Below the pieces are notes generated by a model. It made no database searches. It was given only the letters and a program-made list of their open reading frames with translations, and was not told where the DNA came from. 64,000 bases of DNA from the NCBI RefSeq assembly GCF_018389385.1, contig NZ_CP062698.1:1-64000 (forward strand), given 5' to 3'. This document shows, one piece after another, positions 1 to 9,237 of the stretch (position 1 is its first letter; every line of letters starts with the position of its first letter). The position numbers and the translations under genes were made by a program. This stretch comes from Anthocerotibacter panamensis C109. Its GTDB lineage: Bacteria > Cyanobacteriota > Cyanobacteriia > Gloeobacterales > Anthocerotibacteraceae.

Positions 1-588
1 GGTGTGCAGATGGCTGTAGTCGTAGTTCTGACAGAAATAACCCAACTCATCCAGGCCATCGCGCATATGATTGAGGGCATGGTAGAGATATTCGGCTATG
101 CGGGCGGTCAGAGCGGGGTTGGGCTGGTCGGTGTAGCAGCGCCACGCCTGGGTGTAGGCCCTTTCACAGCGGTCTAAGTACTCCTGGAAGTCACCGATAT
201 AGTCATCGTCATAGGGGTCGTAGGCCAAAGCCTCAAGCTGGCGTGATAGCGGTGAGAGGATCTGGTTGAGTAGCCGGTTGACGGGTTGGTAAACTTCGAT
301 GAGCCAGCGGGTGACAAGCACATATTCATCCGTCCCGCGCGACTTTCTGGGTACGGAACTGACCCGGTAGGGCCGGGGGATAGCCCGATGTTGGCTGTCA
401 TAGGCAAGACGGCGCTCACGCTCCCCCAAGACCGCGTAAGCCTCGTTGAGTAAGCGCATCTGCTCGCCGGTCTGCGCTCCATGAAGGTCCGGGTGGTGGA
501 GTTTAGCCAACCTGCGGTAGGAGGTTTTGATTTCCTCATCGGTGCAGTCAGGGCTGAGTTCGAGGGTTTTGTAGTAATCGCTCGTCAT
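1..588 (-). CDS. J-domain (DnaJ-like) protein, C-terminus cut by window edge
   Basis: The frame is open from an ATG at 588-586 to the left edge of the window (196 codons, no stop), so the protein continues outside. Residues 1-65 are a J-domain: YYKTLELSPDCTDEEIK, then the invariant HPD tripeptide in KLHHPDLHGAQ, then NEAYAVLGERERRLAYD. J-domains stimulate the ATPase of Hsp70 (DnaK). No G/F-rich region, zinc-finger or typical DnaJ C-terminal domain follows; the rest (about 66-196) looks alpha-helical and acidic, with many Tyr and Asp. It is therefore a specialised type III J-protein rather than DnaJ itself. No signal peptide, so cytoplasmic. The client or partner is unknown. Confidence 0.85.
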   Translation of the reverse strand, partial: MTSDYYKTLELSPDCTDEEIKTSYRRLAKLHHPDLHGAQTGEQMRLLNEAYAVLGERERRLAYDSQHRAIPRPYRVSSVPRKSRGTDEYVLVTRWLIEVYQPVNRLLNQILSPLSRQLEALAYDPYDDDYIGDFQEYLDRCERAYTQAWRCYTDQPNPALTARIAEYLYHALNHMRDGLDELGYFCQNYDYSHLHT

Positions 589-667
589 CTCGAATCGGTG
601 GCGGGAATAGGCAGGTGTCCTGTTCTACCCCAAGAGTATCCCAAAACCACCATGGGCGGGAAAGAGG

Positions 668-690
668 CTAACCCCTTAGGTCTAGGGCAC
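668..690. repeat. Left copy of 23-bp direct repeat of the murE 3' end
   Basis: This 23-nt stretch matches 1514-1536, the last codons and stop of murE, with one mismatch (C at 682, T at 1528). The two copies lie in the same orientation 846 bp apart and bracket the small secreted-protein gene at 766-1257. A duplicated gene end is the usual footprint of site-specific integration or a local duplication. No integrase is visible between the copies. Confidence 0.7.
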
Positions 691-765
691 AGAAGTGTAG
701 TAATCTGGGGTTACTACGACCTACCCATGTTCTGGAACGCTCCGCTATGCATTGCGTTTCTTGGG

Positions 766-1257
766 TTACTGGACCCCTTTTAACTTTAGTTTTTGAATCT
801 CTGCTTGAGCACGACGGTACCCATCCCAGTTTTTTTGTTGCTGGAAAATTGCTGCTGCTGACTTTAGGTTACTGAGTGCCTGTCTATCAAAACCACCCTT
901 TCGGATTAAGAAAAGCCCCTGTTTCAGAGCTAGTTCCCCATCAAGGTCTTCAGGAAAGTTGACGAAGCCTATACGACCATCTTTGTAGAGCAGCACCTCT
1001 CCCCTGTCTTTAGAGAAATAAGTGAGATACGAACCACTTGGATTCACAGGATCGTCTACATCTTCCCTAAGCGTATAGGTGCCAAAGAAGGAGCCATCCT
1101 CCCCGAATAAATCCACCATCCTACCAGAATCTCGCTCGACCACCTTACCCATGTAGTCATATGGCATAATAACTTGATGGTTTATTTCCTGGGCAGCAAG
1201 AGCCAGTGGACCAGACAGAGCAAAAAGGAATGAAACTATGACAAGGTTCGTCTTCAT
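766..1257 (-). CDS. Secreted hypothetical protein
   Basis: I do not recognise the family. The 163-residue product has a clear Sec signal peptide (MKTNLVIVSFLFALSGPLA, probable cleavage after AlaLeuAla near residue 22). The mature part is beta-rich and acidic (DYMGKVVERDSGRMVDLFG) with a helical, Gln/Lys-rich tail. The start is supported by GGAGAAG just upstream. It lies downstream of murE on the same strand, between two copies of a 23-bp repeat of the murE end, and so may have arrived as a unit. Probably periplasmic; function unknown. Confidence 0.7.
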   Translation of the reverse strand: MKTNLVIVSFLFALSGPLALAAQEINHQVIMPYDYMGKVVERDSGRMVDLFGEDGSFFGTYTLREDVDDPVNPSGSYLTYFSKDRGEVLLYKDGRIGFVNFPEDLDGELALKQGLFLIRKGGFDRQALSNLKSAAAIFQQQKNWDGYRRAQAEIQKLKLKGVQ

Positions 1258-1300
1258 GACTCAACTTCTCCTTTTTTAAAGAACTTTGATGGCACAGGGT

Positions 1301-1477
1301 TCAGAATTCTGGGGTAATTCCTGGCTTGGGGGCGGTTGTCCTAAATACATATGTGACAGACACTGGAGCAGAGAAATCTACATAACCTCGAAGTTCTTCT
1401 TCTCTAAAGCCAAGGAAGGAACGACTTCCTGAGGGAGTCGGTGGTCCAGGAGTTTCAGGAGTAAATACTGCCGCGTA
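1301..1477 (-). pseudogene. Possible decayed gene tail between murE and the secreted-protein gene
   Basis: In the murE reading frame past its stop, the minus strand reads through a second stop (TAA at 1480-1478) into 58 codons that look protein-like: PETPGPPTPSGSRSFLGFRE, then a beta-type stretch ending in TTAPKPGITPEF and a TGA. There is no usable start codon or ribosome site. The proline-rich linker followed by a folded-looking tail suggests the 3' remnant of a secreted or surface protein. The evidence is compositional only, and the plus strand here also carries an open stretch, so this is tentative. Confidence 0.25.
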
Positions 1478-1513
1478 TTACCTGGACGGTTTGTTAGGGG
1501 GCAAGACCAGCAC

Positions 1514-1536
1514 CTAACCCCTTAGGTTTAGGGCAC
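1514..1536. repeat. Right copy of 23-bp direct repeat (murE stop region)
   Basis: Encodes the last residues and TAG stop of murE. It is repeated at 668-690 with one mismatch. The left copy on the minus strand still reads AlaLeuAspLeuArgGly-stop, the same ending as the real gene apart from one residue, so it is a displaced gene end rather than chance similarity. Confidence 0.7.
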
Positions 1537-2977
1537 GCCGCGCCTCAATCCGGTCGTCAAAAGGAAACTTCTCCCGGCCCAAAATCTGATAATCTTCGTG
1601 GCCTTTCCCAGCAATTACCACCCCGTCTCCTGGTTGAGCCATCAAAATAGCGTGTTCGATAGCAATGCGGCGGTCCACTTGGATCACCTCTGGAGGCGTG
1701 GGCATCCCCGCTACGATATCGGCTAGAATGCGCTCAGGGTCTTCGGTGCGCGGGTTATCGGAGGTCACGACCGCCACATCCGCCAGCCGGGAGACGATCT
1801 CTCCCATCTTGGGTCGCTTCGTCCGGTCACGGTCGCCGCCACAGCCAAAGACACAGATGAGCCGCCCCTGTACAAAAGGCCGGGTCGCCCTGAGCAGGTT
1901 TTCGAGGCCGTCCGGGGTATGGGCGTAGTCCACGAGCACGGTGATGTCCTGGCCGGGAGCATCTACCCGTTCTACACGTCCGGGTACCCCATAGAAGGTG
2001 GCGAGTCTGGCGGCAAGCTCCGCAAGCGGCAAGCCCAAGTGTAGCGCTGCGCCCACGGCCCCTAGGAGATTGTAAAGATTAAACGCTCCGACTAAGGAAG
2101 TCTGGAAAGGTACCGTACCGAGGGGCGTGACCAACTCCCCGAGGATTCCTGAGGCCGAGAAGACGACCTCCCGAGGATAGATATCCGCCTCCGGGCTCAT
2201 GCCATAAGTCCAGACCGCCCCGGCACAGCGTTGGGCGAGGATCAGACCACGGGGGTCGTCGCGGTTGAGGATGGCGCGACCCTTGAGATATTCTGGGGTA
2301 AAAAGGAGCGCCTTGGCTTCAAAATAGGCATCCAGATTTTTGTGAAAGTCCAAGTGGTCCTGGGTCAGGTTGGTGAAGACCGCCGCTTCATAGCTACAGG
2401 AGCGGACCCGGCCCTGGCTCAAGGCGTGAGAACTGACTTCCATCACCGCCCGCTCACAGCCCGCTGCCACCATTTGGGCCAGCGTGTATTGCATATCCAA
2501 GGCAAAAGGCGTCGTGTGCTGGGCCGTAATGTTCACTCCAGGCCAGCGGCTATAGAGCGTCCCGACTAAACCTACGGGTCCTTGGGCCTGGAGCAGGTGC
2601 TCAATAAGGTGGGTAGTCGTGGTTTTACCGTTGGTGCCCGTCACCCCGACCAAGCTCAGCCGGGAGGCCGGAAAATCGTAGTAAGCGGCTGCTAGACGGG
2701 CACAGTCGCTCCAGGGATCGACCACATTGATCAGCGGAATCTGGGCCTCAGCTCCCACCGCAACCTGCTGGGAGACCACGGCGGCACAAGCTCCGCGCGC
2801 TGCCGCCTGTGCCCAGAAGACCCCGCCATCCACCTGCGTCCCCGGTAGCCCAATAAAGAGGTCTCCTGGCTCGACCGCCCGCGAATCGGTCTTGAGTCCG
2901 GCGAGTGGCACATGGGGAGCCTGTCGGGCAACCGGGCCCAGACCAGCCTTGGCAAATAGTTCATCCACGTATATCAA
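1514..2977 (-). CDS. murE: UDP-MurNAc-tripeptide synthetase MurE
   Basis: Cytoplasmic Mur ligase (487 aa, normal length) adding meso-diaminopimelate to UDP-MurNAc-L-Ala-D-Glu in peptidoglycan synthesis. Visible motifs: N-terminal substrate domain with DSRAVEPGDLFIGLPG, the ATP P-loop GVTGTNGKTTTTHLI, the central HTTPFALDMQ segment, and the DNPRTEDP signature, whose DNPR specifies meso-DAP rather than lysine. The start is a TTG overlapping the stop of the upstream gene (TTGA), with AAGGAG five bases ahead, which suggests translational coupling. The last 23 bases recur at 668-690. Confidence 0.96.
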   Translation of the reverse strand: MIYVDELFAKAGLGPVARQAPHVPLAGLKTDSRAVEPGDLFIGLPGTQVDGGVFWAQAAARGACAAVVSQQVAVGAEAQIPLINVVDPWSDCARLAAAYYDFPASRLSLVGVTGTNGKTTTTHLIEHLLQAQGPVGLVGTLYSRWPGVNITAQHTTPFALDMQYTLAQMVAAGCERAVMEVSSHALSQGRVRSCSYEAAVFTNLTQDHLDFHKNLDAYFEAKALLFTPEYLKGRAILNRDDPRGLILAQRCAGAVWTYGMSPEADIYPREVVFSASGILGELVTPLGTVPFQTSLVGAFNLYNLLGAVGAALHLGLPLAELAARLATFYGVPGRVERVDAPGQDITVLVDYAHTPDGLENLLRATRPFVQGRLICVFGCGGDRDRTKRPKMGEIVSRLADVAVVTSDNPRTEDPERILADIVAGMPTPPEVIQVDRRIAIEHAILMAQPGDGVVIAGKGHEDYQILGREKFPFDDRIEARRALNLRG

Positions 2978-3462
2978 GGGGTCTCCTTAGGGTTCTGCTC
3001 CAGCACTTCCACGGTCACACTGCGGCTGTTGACATGGACTGTCTTGCCGTTGGTGAACAGGGCAACATCCACATCGTAGGCTCCCTGGCCCTCGCGCATG
3101 GTGGTGACCCAAGACCAGTACAGAGGAGCACGAAAGCCGCTGAGGGGAACGTTTTGGACAAGAGGAACCAAATCGAAAGGAAGAATACCCCGACTGTCCT
3201 CATTGACAGCGGCTATGGCATAGATAGTTGTGTCCGGCTCGCCTACATCCACCGCGGCGTTGAGGGTAATGCGCAGGGCACAGGAGCGGGCACAACGGGC
3301 GTTGAGGCGGGATACGACAGGGGTGGTAGTCTGGTCCACTAAGAGGGTCTGGCTCTCGGTGCGGATCAAGGTCTGTACCGGATGCCCACTGATAAATCCC
3401 GCTTGAGCGTCGGGCGCAAAACACAGGACAGTCCCCGCCAAATAGAGCCATTTCGCAAACAT
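2974..3462 (-). CDS. Secreted hypothetical protein upstream of murE
   Basis: 162 residues if the ATG at 3462 is used (a GTG two codons earlier is possible; GGGGG precedes the ATG). A hydrophobic signal peptide (MFAKWLYLAGTVLCFAPDAQA) is followed by a beta-rich mature domain with a Cys pair (ARCARSCALRI). No family recognised. Its stop overlaps the murE start by four bases, so the two are co-translated. The coupling to a peptidoglycan gene hints at an envelope role, but nothing in the sequence shows an activity. Confidence 0.75.
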   Translation of the reverse strand: MFAKWLYLAGTVLCFAPDAQAGFISGHPVQTLIRTESQTLLVDQTTTPVVSRLNARCARSCALRITLNAAVDVGEPDTTIYAIAAVNEDSRGILPFDLVPLVQNVPLSGFRAPLYWSWVTTMREGQGAYDVDVALFTNGKTVHVNSRSVTVEVLEQNPKETP

Positions 3463-3631
3463 AAGCACCCCCGGAAAACGGTAAACATTCGGCCATAGAC
3501 ACCCTCAGTCCCGGACCCGGTGGTCTTGGCACGTGCGCTCACGGTAGACCGCCATAGGGGAAGAAATCTATTGCTCTGGATATTGTACCGTTCCAGACTG
3601 GAGTGTTATCGATAAAATAAAGGGGCTTAAG

Positions 3632-3637
3632 TATAAT
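3632..3637 (+). promoter_or_regulatory. Candidate -10 box (TATAAT)
   Basis: A perfect TATAAT in an AT-rich stretch 15 bases before the ATG at 3652. No convincing -35 hexamer lies at the right distance, so this is a weak call. If used, the small membrane protein would have an almost leaderless transcript, consistent with the poor ribosome site there. Confidence 0.3.
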
Positions 3638-3651
3638 TACCCTTCAAATCC

Positions 3652-3990
3652 ATGCAAACTGGTTTCATGTCCTGGCCGTTGGCCCTAGCTGGGGTAGTCC
3701 TTTGGTCCCTGGCCTTCTACTTGGGCTTTTGGGAATTGAGCCACCGCGCTATTACCCAAATGGCGGGCTGGCTGGATCGCTGGAACGCTTCGGAGGACCT
3801 TACTCAGGCCCTCGCCTCGGTCTTTAGTCTCCTGCCAGTCTTGGTCGTAGGCGGGGTCATGTTTTTGGCGCTAGCCAACTTCCTCAATCTCTCTTGGGCT
3901 TTGACCCTGGGCTTTATGACCGCCGTGGGCACAGGCATCTATCAGCTTGGTAAGTCCGATGGACGCAGAGAAAAATCCCGCAAACGCTAA
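3652..3990 (+). CDS. Small two-helix membrane protein
   Basis: 112 residues with two clear transmembrane segments (about 6-27, WPLALAGVVLWSLAFYLGFW, and about 63-95) and a basic C-terminus (GRREKSRKR) that should face the cytoplasm. Family not recognised. The ATG at 3652 has no clear Shine-Dalgarno; an ATG five codons later is possible. It sits 33 bp before the VKOR-type gene on the same strand, so the two may be co-transcribed, but no direct link is evident. Confidence 0.65.
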   Translation: MQTGFMSWPLALAGVVLWSLAFYLGFWELSHRAITQMAGWLDRWNASEDLTQALASVFSLLPVLVVGGVMFLALANFLNLSWALTLGFMTAVGTGIYQLGKSDGRREKSRKR

Positions 3991-4023
3991 GTGTGGTCCA
4001 CTGAGCGATAGAATCGGGGAGTC

Positions 4024-4584
4024 ATGAGCACTGGCGCACGGTATTGGAATTCTCTGCGGCTTTGGCACACGGTTTTGGCCCTGGGCGGAATTGGGGTCAC
4101 AGGCTTTTTGACCTATGAAAAATTTACGGCAGGTACAGGGCTGGTCTGTGGTCCCGGTGGGGGATGCAGCGTGGTCTTGAGCAGTCCCTATGCCAGCGTT
4201 GGGCCACTCCCTCTCACGGTGTTTGGGTTGGGACTCTATGGGTCGGTCTTAGTCCTCGCGCTGTGGTCGCCGAACCGTCTTCCCTGGGCGGGGGTGGGTC
4301 TATGGGTGCTTGCAAACCTAGGGGCGGGATTTAGTGGCTATCTGATGTCCTTATTGGCCTTCGAGATCCGGGCTTTTTGTCCTTACTGCCTTGCCTCTGC
4401 CATGCTCTTGGCGACGCTTTGGCTGACACAGCTCATCACCCAAAAAGAATGCCGTAGCCCCCGCGGGCTAATACTTGGGTTCACGGTTATCAGCTTGGTG
4501 GCTTTGGGGGCTTTGGGGCTCCATGAGGTCCAAAAAAATGCTCCGCCTCCGGTCCCGGCGGACTACGGTATTCGCAGTCAATAA
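4024..4584 (+). CDS. VKOR-family disulfide-forming membrane enzyme without thioredoxin domain
   Basis: Vitamin K epoxide reductase family proteins reoxidise periplasmic or lumenal thiol oxidants using quinone. The 186-residue product shows four to five membrane helices, the loop cysteine pair Cys42 and Cys48 (CGPGGGCSVVLSSPYASVG, including the conserved Ser after the pair) and the active-site CPYC at 119-122. Cyanobacterial VKORs are commonly fused to a C-terminal thioredoxin domain. Here the protein stops about 20 residues after the last helix, so the partner must be a separate protein. The start has GGGGAG upstream. Confidence 0.88.
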   Translation: MSTGARYWNSLRLWHTVLALGGIGVTGFLTYEKFTAGTGLVCGPGGGCSVVLSSPYASVGPLPLTVFGLGLYGSVLVLALWSPNRLPWAGVGLWVLANLGAGFSGYLMSLLAFEIRAFCPYCLASAMLLATLWLTQLITQKECRSPRGLILGFTVISLVALGALGLHEVQKNAPPPVPADYGIRSQ

Positions 4585-4640
4585 CTGTAGCTCATCGCGC
4601 CTCTGCGTGCATACTAGAACATGTGACAATTTTGAGCTGC

Positions 4641-4668
4641 TCACATGATGCTAGTCACATGATGCTAG
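4641..4668. repeat. Tandem 14-bp duplication at the alaS stop
   Basis: TCACATGATGCTAG occurs twice back to back (4641-4654, 4655-4668). The second copy contains the complement of the alaS TAG stop, so the end of alaS has been duplicated just beyond the gene. Probably replication slippage. Confidence 0.8.
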
Positions 4669-7289
4669 CCTCTAAGGAGCTGTTCGGCGTAGCGCAGCGC
4701 TTCATTCACTTGGTCTAGAGGAATGCCCCCCGCTTGCGCCAGATTGGGCCGTCCCCCACCGCGTGCTCCAAAATTCCCGGCCACTTGCCCGATAAATTTT
4801 CCGGCGTTCTGGCCTGCTTTGACTAGGGCCGGACTGAAGGCGACCACGAAGGTGACTTTGCCCTCAGCAGCAGAAGCAAGCACCACAGCGCCTTCGCCCA
4901 ACTTTTGTAGTAGGCGTTCGGCAGCACCCTTGAGCGCATCGGGGTTGGTGTCGGGGATTTGGGCGGTGAGGATCTTTTTATCTCCTACGTCGTGGGCTTG
5001 GTCGGCAAGCGCCATGACCCGCGTGAGGGCGAGTTCTGAGCGCAGTTGCTCCACTTCTTTTTGGGTGCGCTTCAATTCGCCTTGGAGGGTAGCGACGCGC
5101 CCCGGAACTTCCTCGACGGTGACTTTGAATTCGTTGCTCAATTGTCGGGTGATGCGGTCGCGGGTCTTGAGGTAGTCCAGGACTGCCGCTCCCGCCACCG
5201 CCTCGATCCTACGCACGCCGGTTGCTACGCCAGTCTCCGTCATGATTTTAAACAAGCCGATCTCGGCGGTGTTGCGCACATGGGTCCCGCCGCACAGTTC
5301 CATGCTCACACCGGGTACATCGATCACGCGCACTTCTGCTCCGTATTTCTCCCCAAACATAGCGACCGCCCCCCGGTGCTTAGCTTCGGCAATGGGCATG
5401 ACCTCGACCTGTAGGGTATGGGCCTCAGCGACCCAGCGGTTGACCAAGGTCTCGGTCGCTTCTACTTCGGTTTCGGTGAGGGCACGTGGGCAGTTGAAGT
5501 CAAAGCGTAAGCGGTCAAAGGCGACGAGCGAACCAGCCTGGGAAATATTGGGGTCTACGACTGCTTTGAGCGCAGCCTGCAACAGGTGGGTCGCGGTGTG
5601 ATGTGCTTGAGCACGGCGACGCAGATCCTCATCCACCCGCGCCTCCAGCGTGTCTCCGAGGCGCACGGTCCCTTCCTCTACCTGCCCGCGATGGAAGATG
5701 AGGTCACCCTGTTTTTGTACATCCAAGATGCGGATTCGGCCTGAGGAACTGCTCAAGTAGCCCCGGTCCCCAATCTGCCCCCCGGACTCGGCATAGAAGG
5801 GCGACCTGTCAAGGACAACACGGACTTCAGCCCCGGCAGCAACCTGCGCCACAGGCTGCTCCTCTGCCAGTAAGCTCAAGACCAATCCAGTGCCATAGGT
5901 CTGAAGATAGCCTAGAAAGGTAGTCTGCCCTAGTTCCGCCAACTCCGCCAGAACTCCGCCCTGCGTAAGATCAATGGTCTGGTGTGCCGATTGTGAGCGT
6001 TCGACCGCCTCTTGCATCGTCTCCCGGTAGCCGGTCCAATCCACGGGAATTCCTTGCTCCTGCGCTACTTCTTCGGTCAATTCAGGCGGGAAGCCGTAGG
6101 TGTCATAGAGCTTGAAGAGCGCCTGACCGGAGATCTGCTCGGGGCACTCAGCCAGGATTTGCCCCAGCATCCGCTCGCCCGTCTCCAGCGTCTTGCGGAA
6201 TTTATTTTCCTCCTGCAAGAGCACTTGCTGGACCCAATGAGCTTTCTCGACTAGGGCCGGATAGGCTTCAGTGTAGAGGTCCACCACCACGTCAGCGAGG
6301 ATGGGGGTAAAGACTCCGCGGATGTCGAGCAGGCGTCCATAGCGGATAGCGCGGCGGATTAGACGGCGTAGGATGTAGCCCCGGCCCAGGTTTGAGGGAA
6401 TCAGTCCGTCCCCAATCAGGTGGACTACAGCGCGGATGTGGTCGCCGATGACCTTGAGGTGGCGCTTTTGCTCGGCGCTGGCCTGATAATAATCCAGACT
6501 ACAGAGTTCGGCGGCTTTTGCCAGAATTGGGAAGACCAAATCGGTCTCATAATTGTTAGGGACGCCCTGAAGCACTTGCGCCAGACGCTCCAAACCCAAA
6601 CCCGTATCGATATTCTGCTGGGCTAAGGGGGTCAGAACGCCCTGAGCGTCCCGATTGTACTGCATAAAGACGAGGTTGTAGATCTCCAGAAAGCGCGTAT
6701 CGTCGTCGAGGTCAATCCCGGTCTCGCCCAACTCAGGATGGAAGTCGAAGTAAATCTCCGAACAAGGACCGCACGGACCCGTTGGACCGGAGACCCAGAA
6801 GTTAGAGTCCTCGCCCATGCGCTGAATGCGATGCGGGGGGATTCCTACTGCGTTGTGCCACAGAGCAAAAGCCTCGTCATCTTCCTCGTACACGCTCACC
6901 CAAAGCTGTTCGCAAGGCAGGTTATAGACTTGAGTCAAGAGTTCCCAAGCCCAGGTGATAGCGTCTTTTTTAAAATAATCGCCAAAAGAAAAATTCCCCA
7001 ACATCTCAAAAAACGTATGGTGGCGCGCGGTACGGCCCACGTTCTCGATGTCGTTGGTGCGCACGCACTTTTGGGCGGTGGTGACGCGGGGGGCGGGGCG
7101 CTCTTGCTGACCCAAAAAAATGGGTTTGAAGGGCAACATCCCGGCGATGGTCAACAACACGGTCGGGTCTTCGGGGATGAGCGAAGCACTCGGCAGCGGC
7201 ATATGCCCCCGTGCTTGGTAAAAATCCAAGAACGCCCTACGAATTTGTGCTCCAGCAAGGTAAGTCAGCACTTCACAGCCCCACGGCAA
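4665..7289 (-). CDS. alaS: Alanyl-tRNA synthetase
   Basis: Class II synthetase charging tRNA-Ala, 874 aa, full length. N-terminal aminoacylation core with motif 2 ([20 protein letters not shown]) and the following [13 protein letters not shown] motif 3. The editing domain contains the zinc-site HHTATH motif ([12 protein letters not shown]) and the later ELCGGTHV. The C-terminal DHHA1-type domain has the glycine-rich [13 protein letters not shown]-like ending ([14 protein letters not shown]). The annotated ATG is followed six codons later by a GTG, so the start may be slightly further in. Housekeeping; lies between convergent VKOR and a co-directional hydrolase gene. Confidence 0.97.
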   Translation of the reverse strand: MPWGCEVLTYLAGAQIRRAFLDFYQARGHMPLPSASLIPEDPTVLLTIAGMLPFKPIFLGQQERPAPRVTTAQKCVRTNDIENVGRTARHHTFFEMLGNFSFGDYFKKDAITWAWELLTQVYNLPCEQLWVSVYEEDDEAFALWHNAVGIPPHRIQRMGEDSNFWVSGPTGPCGPCSEIYFDFHPELGETGIDLDDDTRFLEIYNLVFMQYNRDAQGVLTPLAQQNIDTGLGLERLAQVLQGVPNNYETDLVFPILAKAAELCSLDYYQASAEQKRHLKVIGDHIRAVVHLIGDGLIPSNLGRGYILRRLIRRAIRYGRLLDIRGVFTPILADVVVDLYTEAYPALVEKAHWVQQVLLQEENKFRKTLETGERMLGQILAECPEQISGQALFKLYDTYGFPPELTEEVAQEQGIPVDWTGYRETMQEAVERSQSAHQTIDLTQGGVLAELAELGQTTFLGYLQTYGTGLVLSLLAEEQPVAQVAAGAEVRVVLDRSPFYAESGGQIGDRGYLSSSSGRIRILDVQKQGDLIFHRGQVEEGTVRLGDTLEARVDEDLRRRAQAHHTATHLLQAALKAVVDPNISQAGSLVAFDRLRFDFNCPRALTETEVEATETLVNRWVAEAHTLQVEVMPIAEAKHRGAVAMFGEKYGAEVRVIDVPGVSMELCGGTHVRNTAEIGLFKIMTETGVATGVRRIEAVAGAAVLDYLKTRDRITRQLSNEFKVTVEEVPGRVATLQGELKRTQKEVEQLRSELALTRVMALADQAHDVGDKKILTAQIPDTNPDALKGAAERLLQKLGEGAVVLASAAEGKVTFVVAFSPALVKAGQNAGKFIGQVAGNFGARGGGRPNLAQAGGIPLDQVNEALRYAEQLLRG

Positions 7290-7324
7290 CGCTTATCTAT
7301 TCTAAGTGCTGGTCCGTTATCTTC

Positions 7325-8281
7325 TCAAATCATGGCAATCCGACTGAGCAGGGAACCACTGTTTACTAGAGGCTGGCTGCGCTGGCTCATGACTTGACCG
7401 GAGATAGACGCGGTGACTTGCTGTAGGACGAGACCGGTGAGGGGGTCGATGACTTCTCCGAGGGGTTGGTAGCGGCGGACTTGTTCTCCGAGGGCGACTA
7501 AAGGGAGCCACAGCCCTGCTCGTTCGGCAAAGACCAAACGCAGGCTACGCACTTGGTGAATGGGCGAACGGGGACGCAGTTCAGGACCGCGCAAGATCCC
7601 CAAATGAAGCGCTAGTCGGAGAATACCTTCTTGCAAGATCTCGCATAGCTGGGGGTCCAACTGCTGGGCACGACCTGCTGCTAGCACCAAGCTATCCACC
7701 CCGATGTACTGTAGCGTCGTACTCAAGGTTCCCTGACGCACCCCCACCACTTCCATGTCCCGCGACTGTGCCACTTCTCGCAAGGAGCGCACCCAAGCCA
7801 AGGGAAGCCCCGCCGCCAGACAGGTCTGCACAAGATGGGGATGGTCGCTAAAAGAACGCACCTGCGGCCATTCAGCCATCGCCCCGCCGCTGTGGATGTC
7901 CACACAGAGCTGAGAAGGACGCACCGCCTCAAAAATGAGATGGGCCAACCGCTGCGTCGCTTCGCCAGCCACATATCCGGGAAAGAGACGATTCAAATCA
8001 GTGTGGTCCACGGGCCAAGTGCGCTCCCCGACCGTGAGCGCCAATGCATTGGCAGCAGGCAACAAGCGGATGCGACCTTGGAGGTGGTAGGGCGTCTGCT
8101 TTTCTTCTACCAGCCGCAAAAATCTGGCAAGACGAGCACAGACCCCAAGTCCGTTATATTCATCCCCATGCACGCCACTCACCACACTGAGCAGGGCAGA
8201 GCCCTTCCCAAACTCCAACTGCTGGAGATGTACCTGACCTCCCATTGGAAGGGCAATTTGACCGACGGTATACTGGTCCAC
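7325..8281 (-). CDS. AstE/AspA-family zinc hydrolase (succinylglutamate desuccinylase/aspartoacylase-like)
   Basis: Zinc carboxypeptidase-like amidohydrolase of 318 residues. Zinc ligands are visible in GVHGDEYNG (His and Glu) and the third ligand His in CVDIHSGG. NRLFPGYVAGEATQRLAH is the usual substrate-arginine region. The C-terminal half (about 240-318) is a barrel-like domain typical of the AstE/AspA superfamily (GLWLPLVALGEQVRRYQPLG). The exact substrate cannot be read from sequence; members deacylate N-acyl amino acids. Cytoplasmic. It lies 35 bp downstream of alaS on the same strand. Confidence 0.85.
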   Translation of the reverse strand: MDQYTVGQIALPMGGQVHLQQLEFGKGSALLSVVSGVHGDEYNGLGVCARLARFLRLVEEKQTPYHLQGRIRLLPAANALALTVGERTWPVDHTDLNRLFPGYVAGEATQRLAHLIFEAVRPSQLCVDIHSGGAMAEWPQVRSFSDHPHLVQTCLAAGLPLAWVRSLREVAQSRDMEVVGVRQGTLSTTLQYIGVDSLVLAAGRAQQLDPQLCEILQEGILRLALHLGILRGPELRPRSPIHQVRSLRLVFAERAGLWLPLVALGEQVRRYQPLGEVIDPLTGLVLQQVTASISGQVMSQRSQPLVNSGSLLSRIAMI

Positions 8282-8365
8282 GAAAAGAGCTGTATTTGAA
8301 GTTAATTCTAGATTTTGTTGATTTTATCTCCAGAAACTGTAGCTATTTCTCCAGTATTTGGGTGG

Positions 8366-9196
8366 TTAGATCTGTTGCAAGTAGCCCCGCCCGCTGCTGG
8401 GGTCCAGGATCATCCGAAAATTGCGCAGGAAGTTATATCCCAATAACCCATCAAAACCCCGCTGACCAATCGCCCCATCCAGGACCATGGCTGCGACATT
8501 GTGGGCGCTCAAATCGCCGATGGTCAGGGTATCGATGCGAACGAGCCGCGCAGCTACTGTCTTCCCATCCGCGACCGTGGCACTGGACCGCCCCTGTTCC
8601 GGCAAATCGAGGGCACTCACAATCCGGTTAGAGAGGTTGGTGGTAGTCGCTCCGGTGTCCAGAAGCAAATTCACCGGGGTGCCATTGATGGTGACTTGGA
8701 TTGGGACCTTGAAACGGCGAGGATTATAAGGGAAGTCAGTGTAGGTCCCGGCGGGCTCCCAGCGCTCACTTTGGGGGTCCTGGAGAATAAATTGATTGCT
8801 CGGGGCATCCAGAATGATGCGATAGCGCCCCAGTACATCCATGCCCAGCAGATTGACCCCCCCCACCTTTGCTGAGGCATAGGGAAGGGTAAAGCTACCC
8901 AGTTGGATATCGTGCAAGCGGGCGACCCGACTGGTCACCGTCCGCCCGTCTGCCAAGCGGGAGCGGGCATATTCAGCTTCGGATTGATCCAGGTTCAACA
9001 GGGCAAACGTCTCCTCTGTGACCACACTCCCACTGGCTCCGGTATCCACGATAAACGTAACCGTTTGACCGCTGATCACAGCGGTCGCTTTGGCCTGCAA
9101 GCGCCCCGGCTCCAAGGGAATACTCACCTCAGCATGGGCGGCTAACCCACCCCAGACTAGAAGTCCCAAGCTCCCCAGCACCACGCGCCGCTGCAT
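8366..9196 (-). CDS. Secreted retropepsin-like aspartic protease, two-lobed
   Basis: A short signal peptide (about 1-22, [12 protein letters not shown]) precedes two homologous aspartic-protease lobes. Each carries an active-site motif: [11 protein letters not shown] near residue 51 and [11 protein letters not shown] near 180. Bacterial clan AA proteases of this kind usually have one motif per subunit and dimerise, so this 276-residue protein is a single-chain two-site version. Predicted periplasmic; substrate unknown. The neighbouring cyclophilin is also exported and on the same strand, consistent with envelope protein quality control (inference). Confidence 0.85.
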   Translation of the reverse strand: MQRRVVLGSLGLLVWGGLAAHAEVSIPLEPGRLQAKATAVISGQTVTFIVDTGASGSVVTEETFALLNLDQSEAEYARSRLADGRTVTSRVARLHDIQLGSFTLPYASAKVGGVNLLGMDVLGRYRIILDAPSNQFILQDPQSERWEPAGTYTDFPYNPRRFKVPIQVTINGTPVNLLLDTGATTTNLSNRIVSALDLPEQGRSSATVADGKTVAARLVRIDTLTIGDLSAHNVAAMVLDGAIGQRGFDGLLGYNFLRNFRMILDPSSGRGYLQQI

Positions 9197-9237
9197 CCGC
9201 TCATCCCCTATAGCTATCTCAATTCAGTGTACATTTC

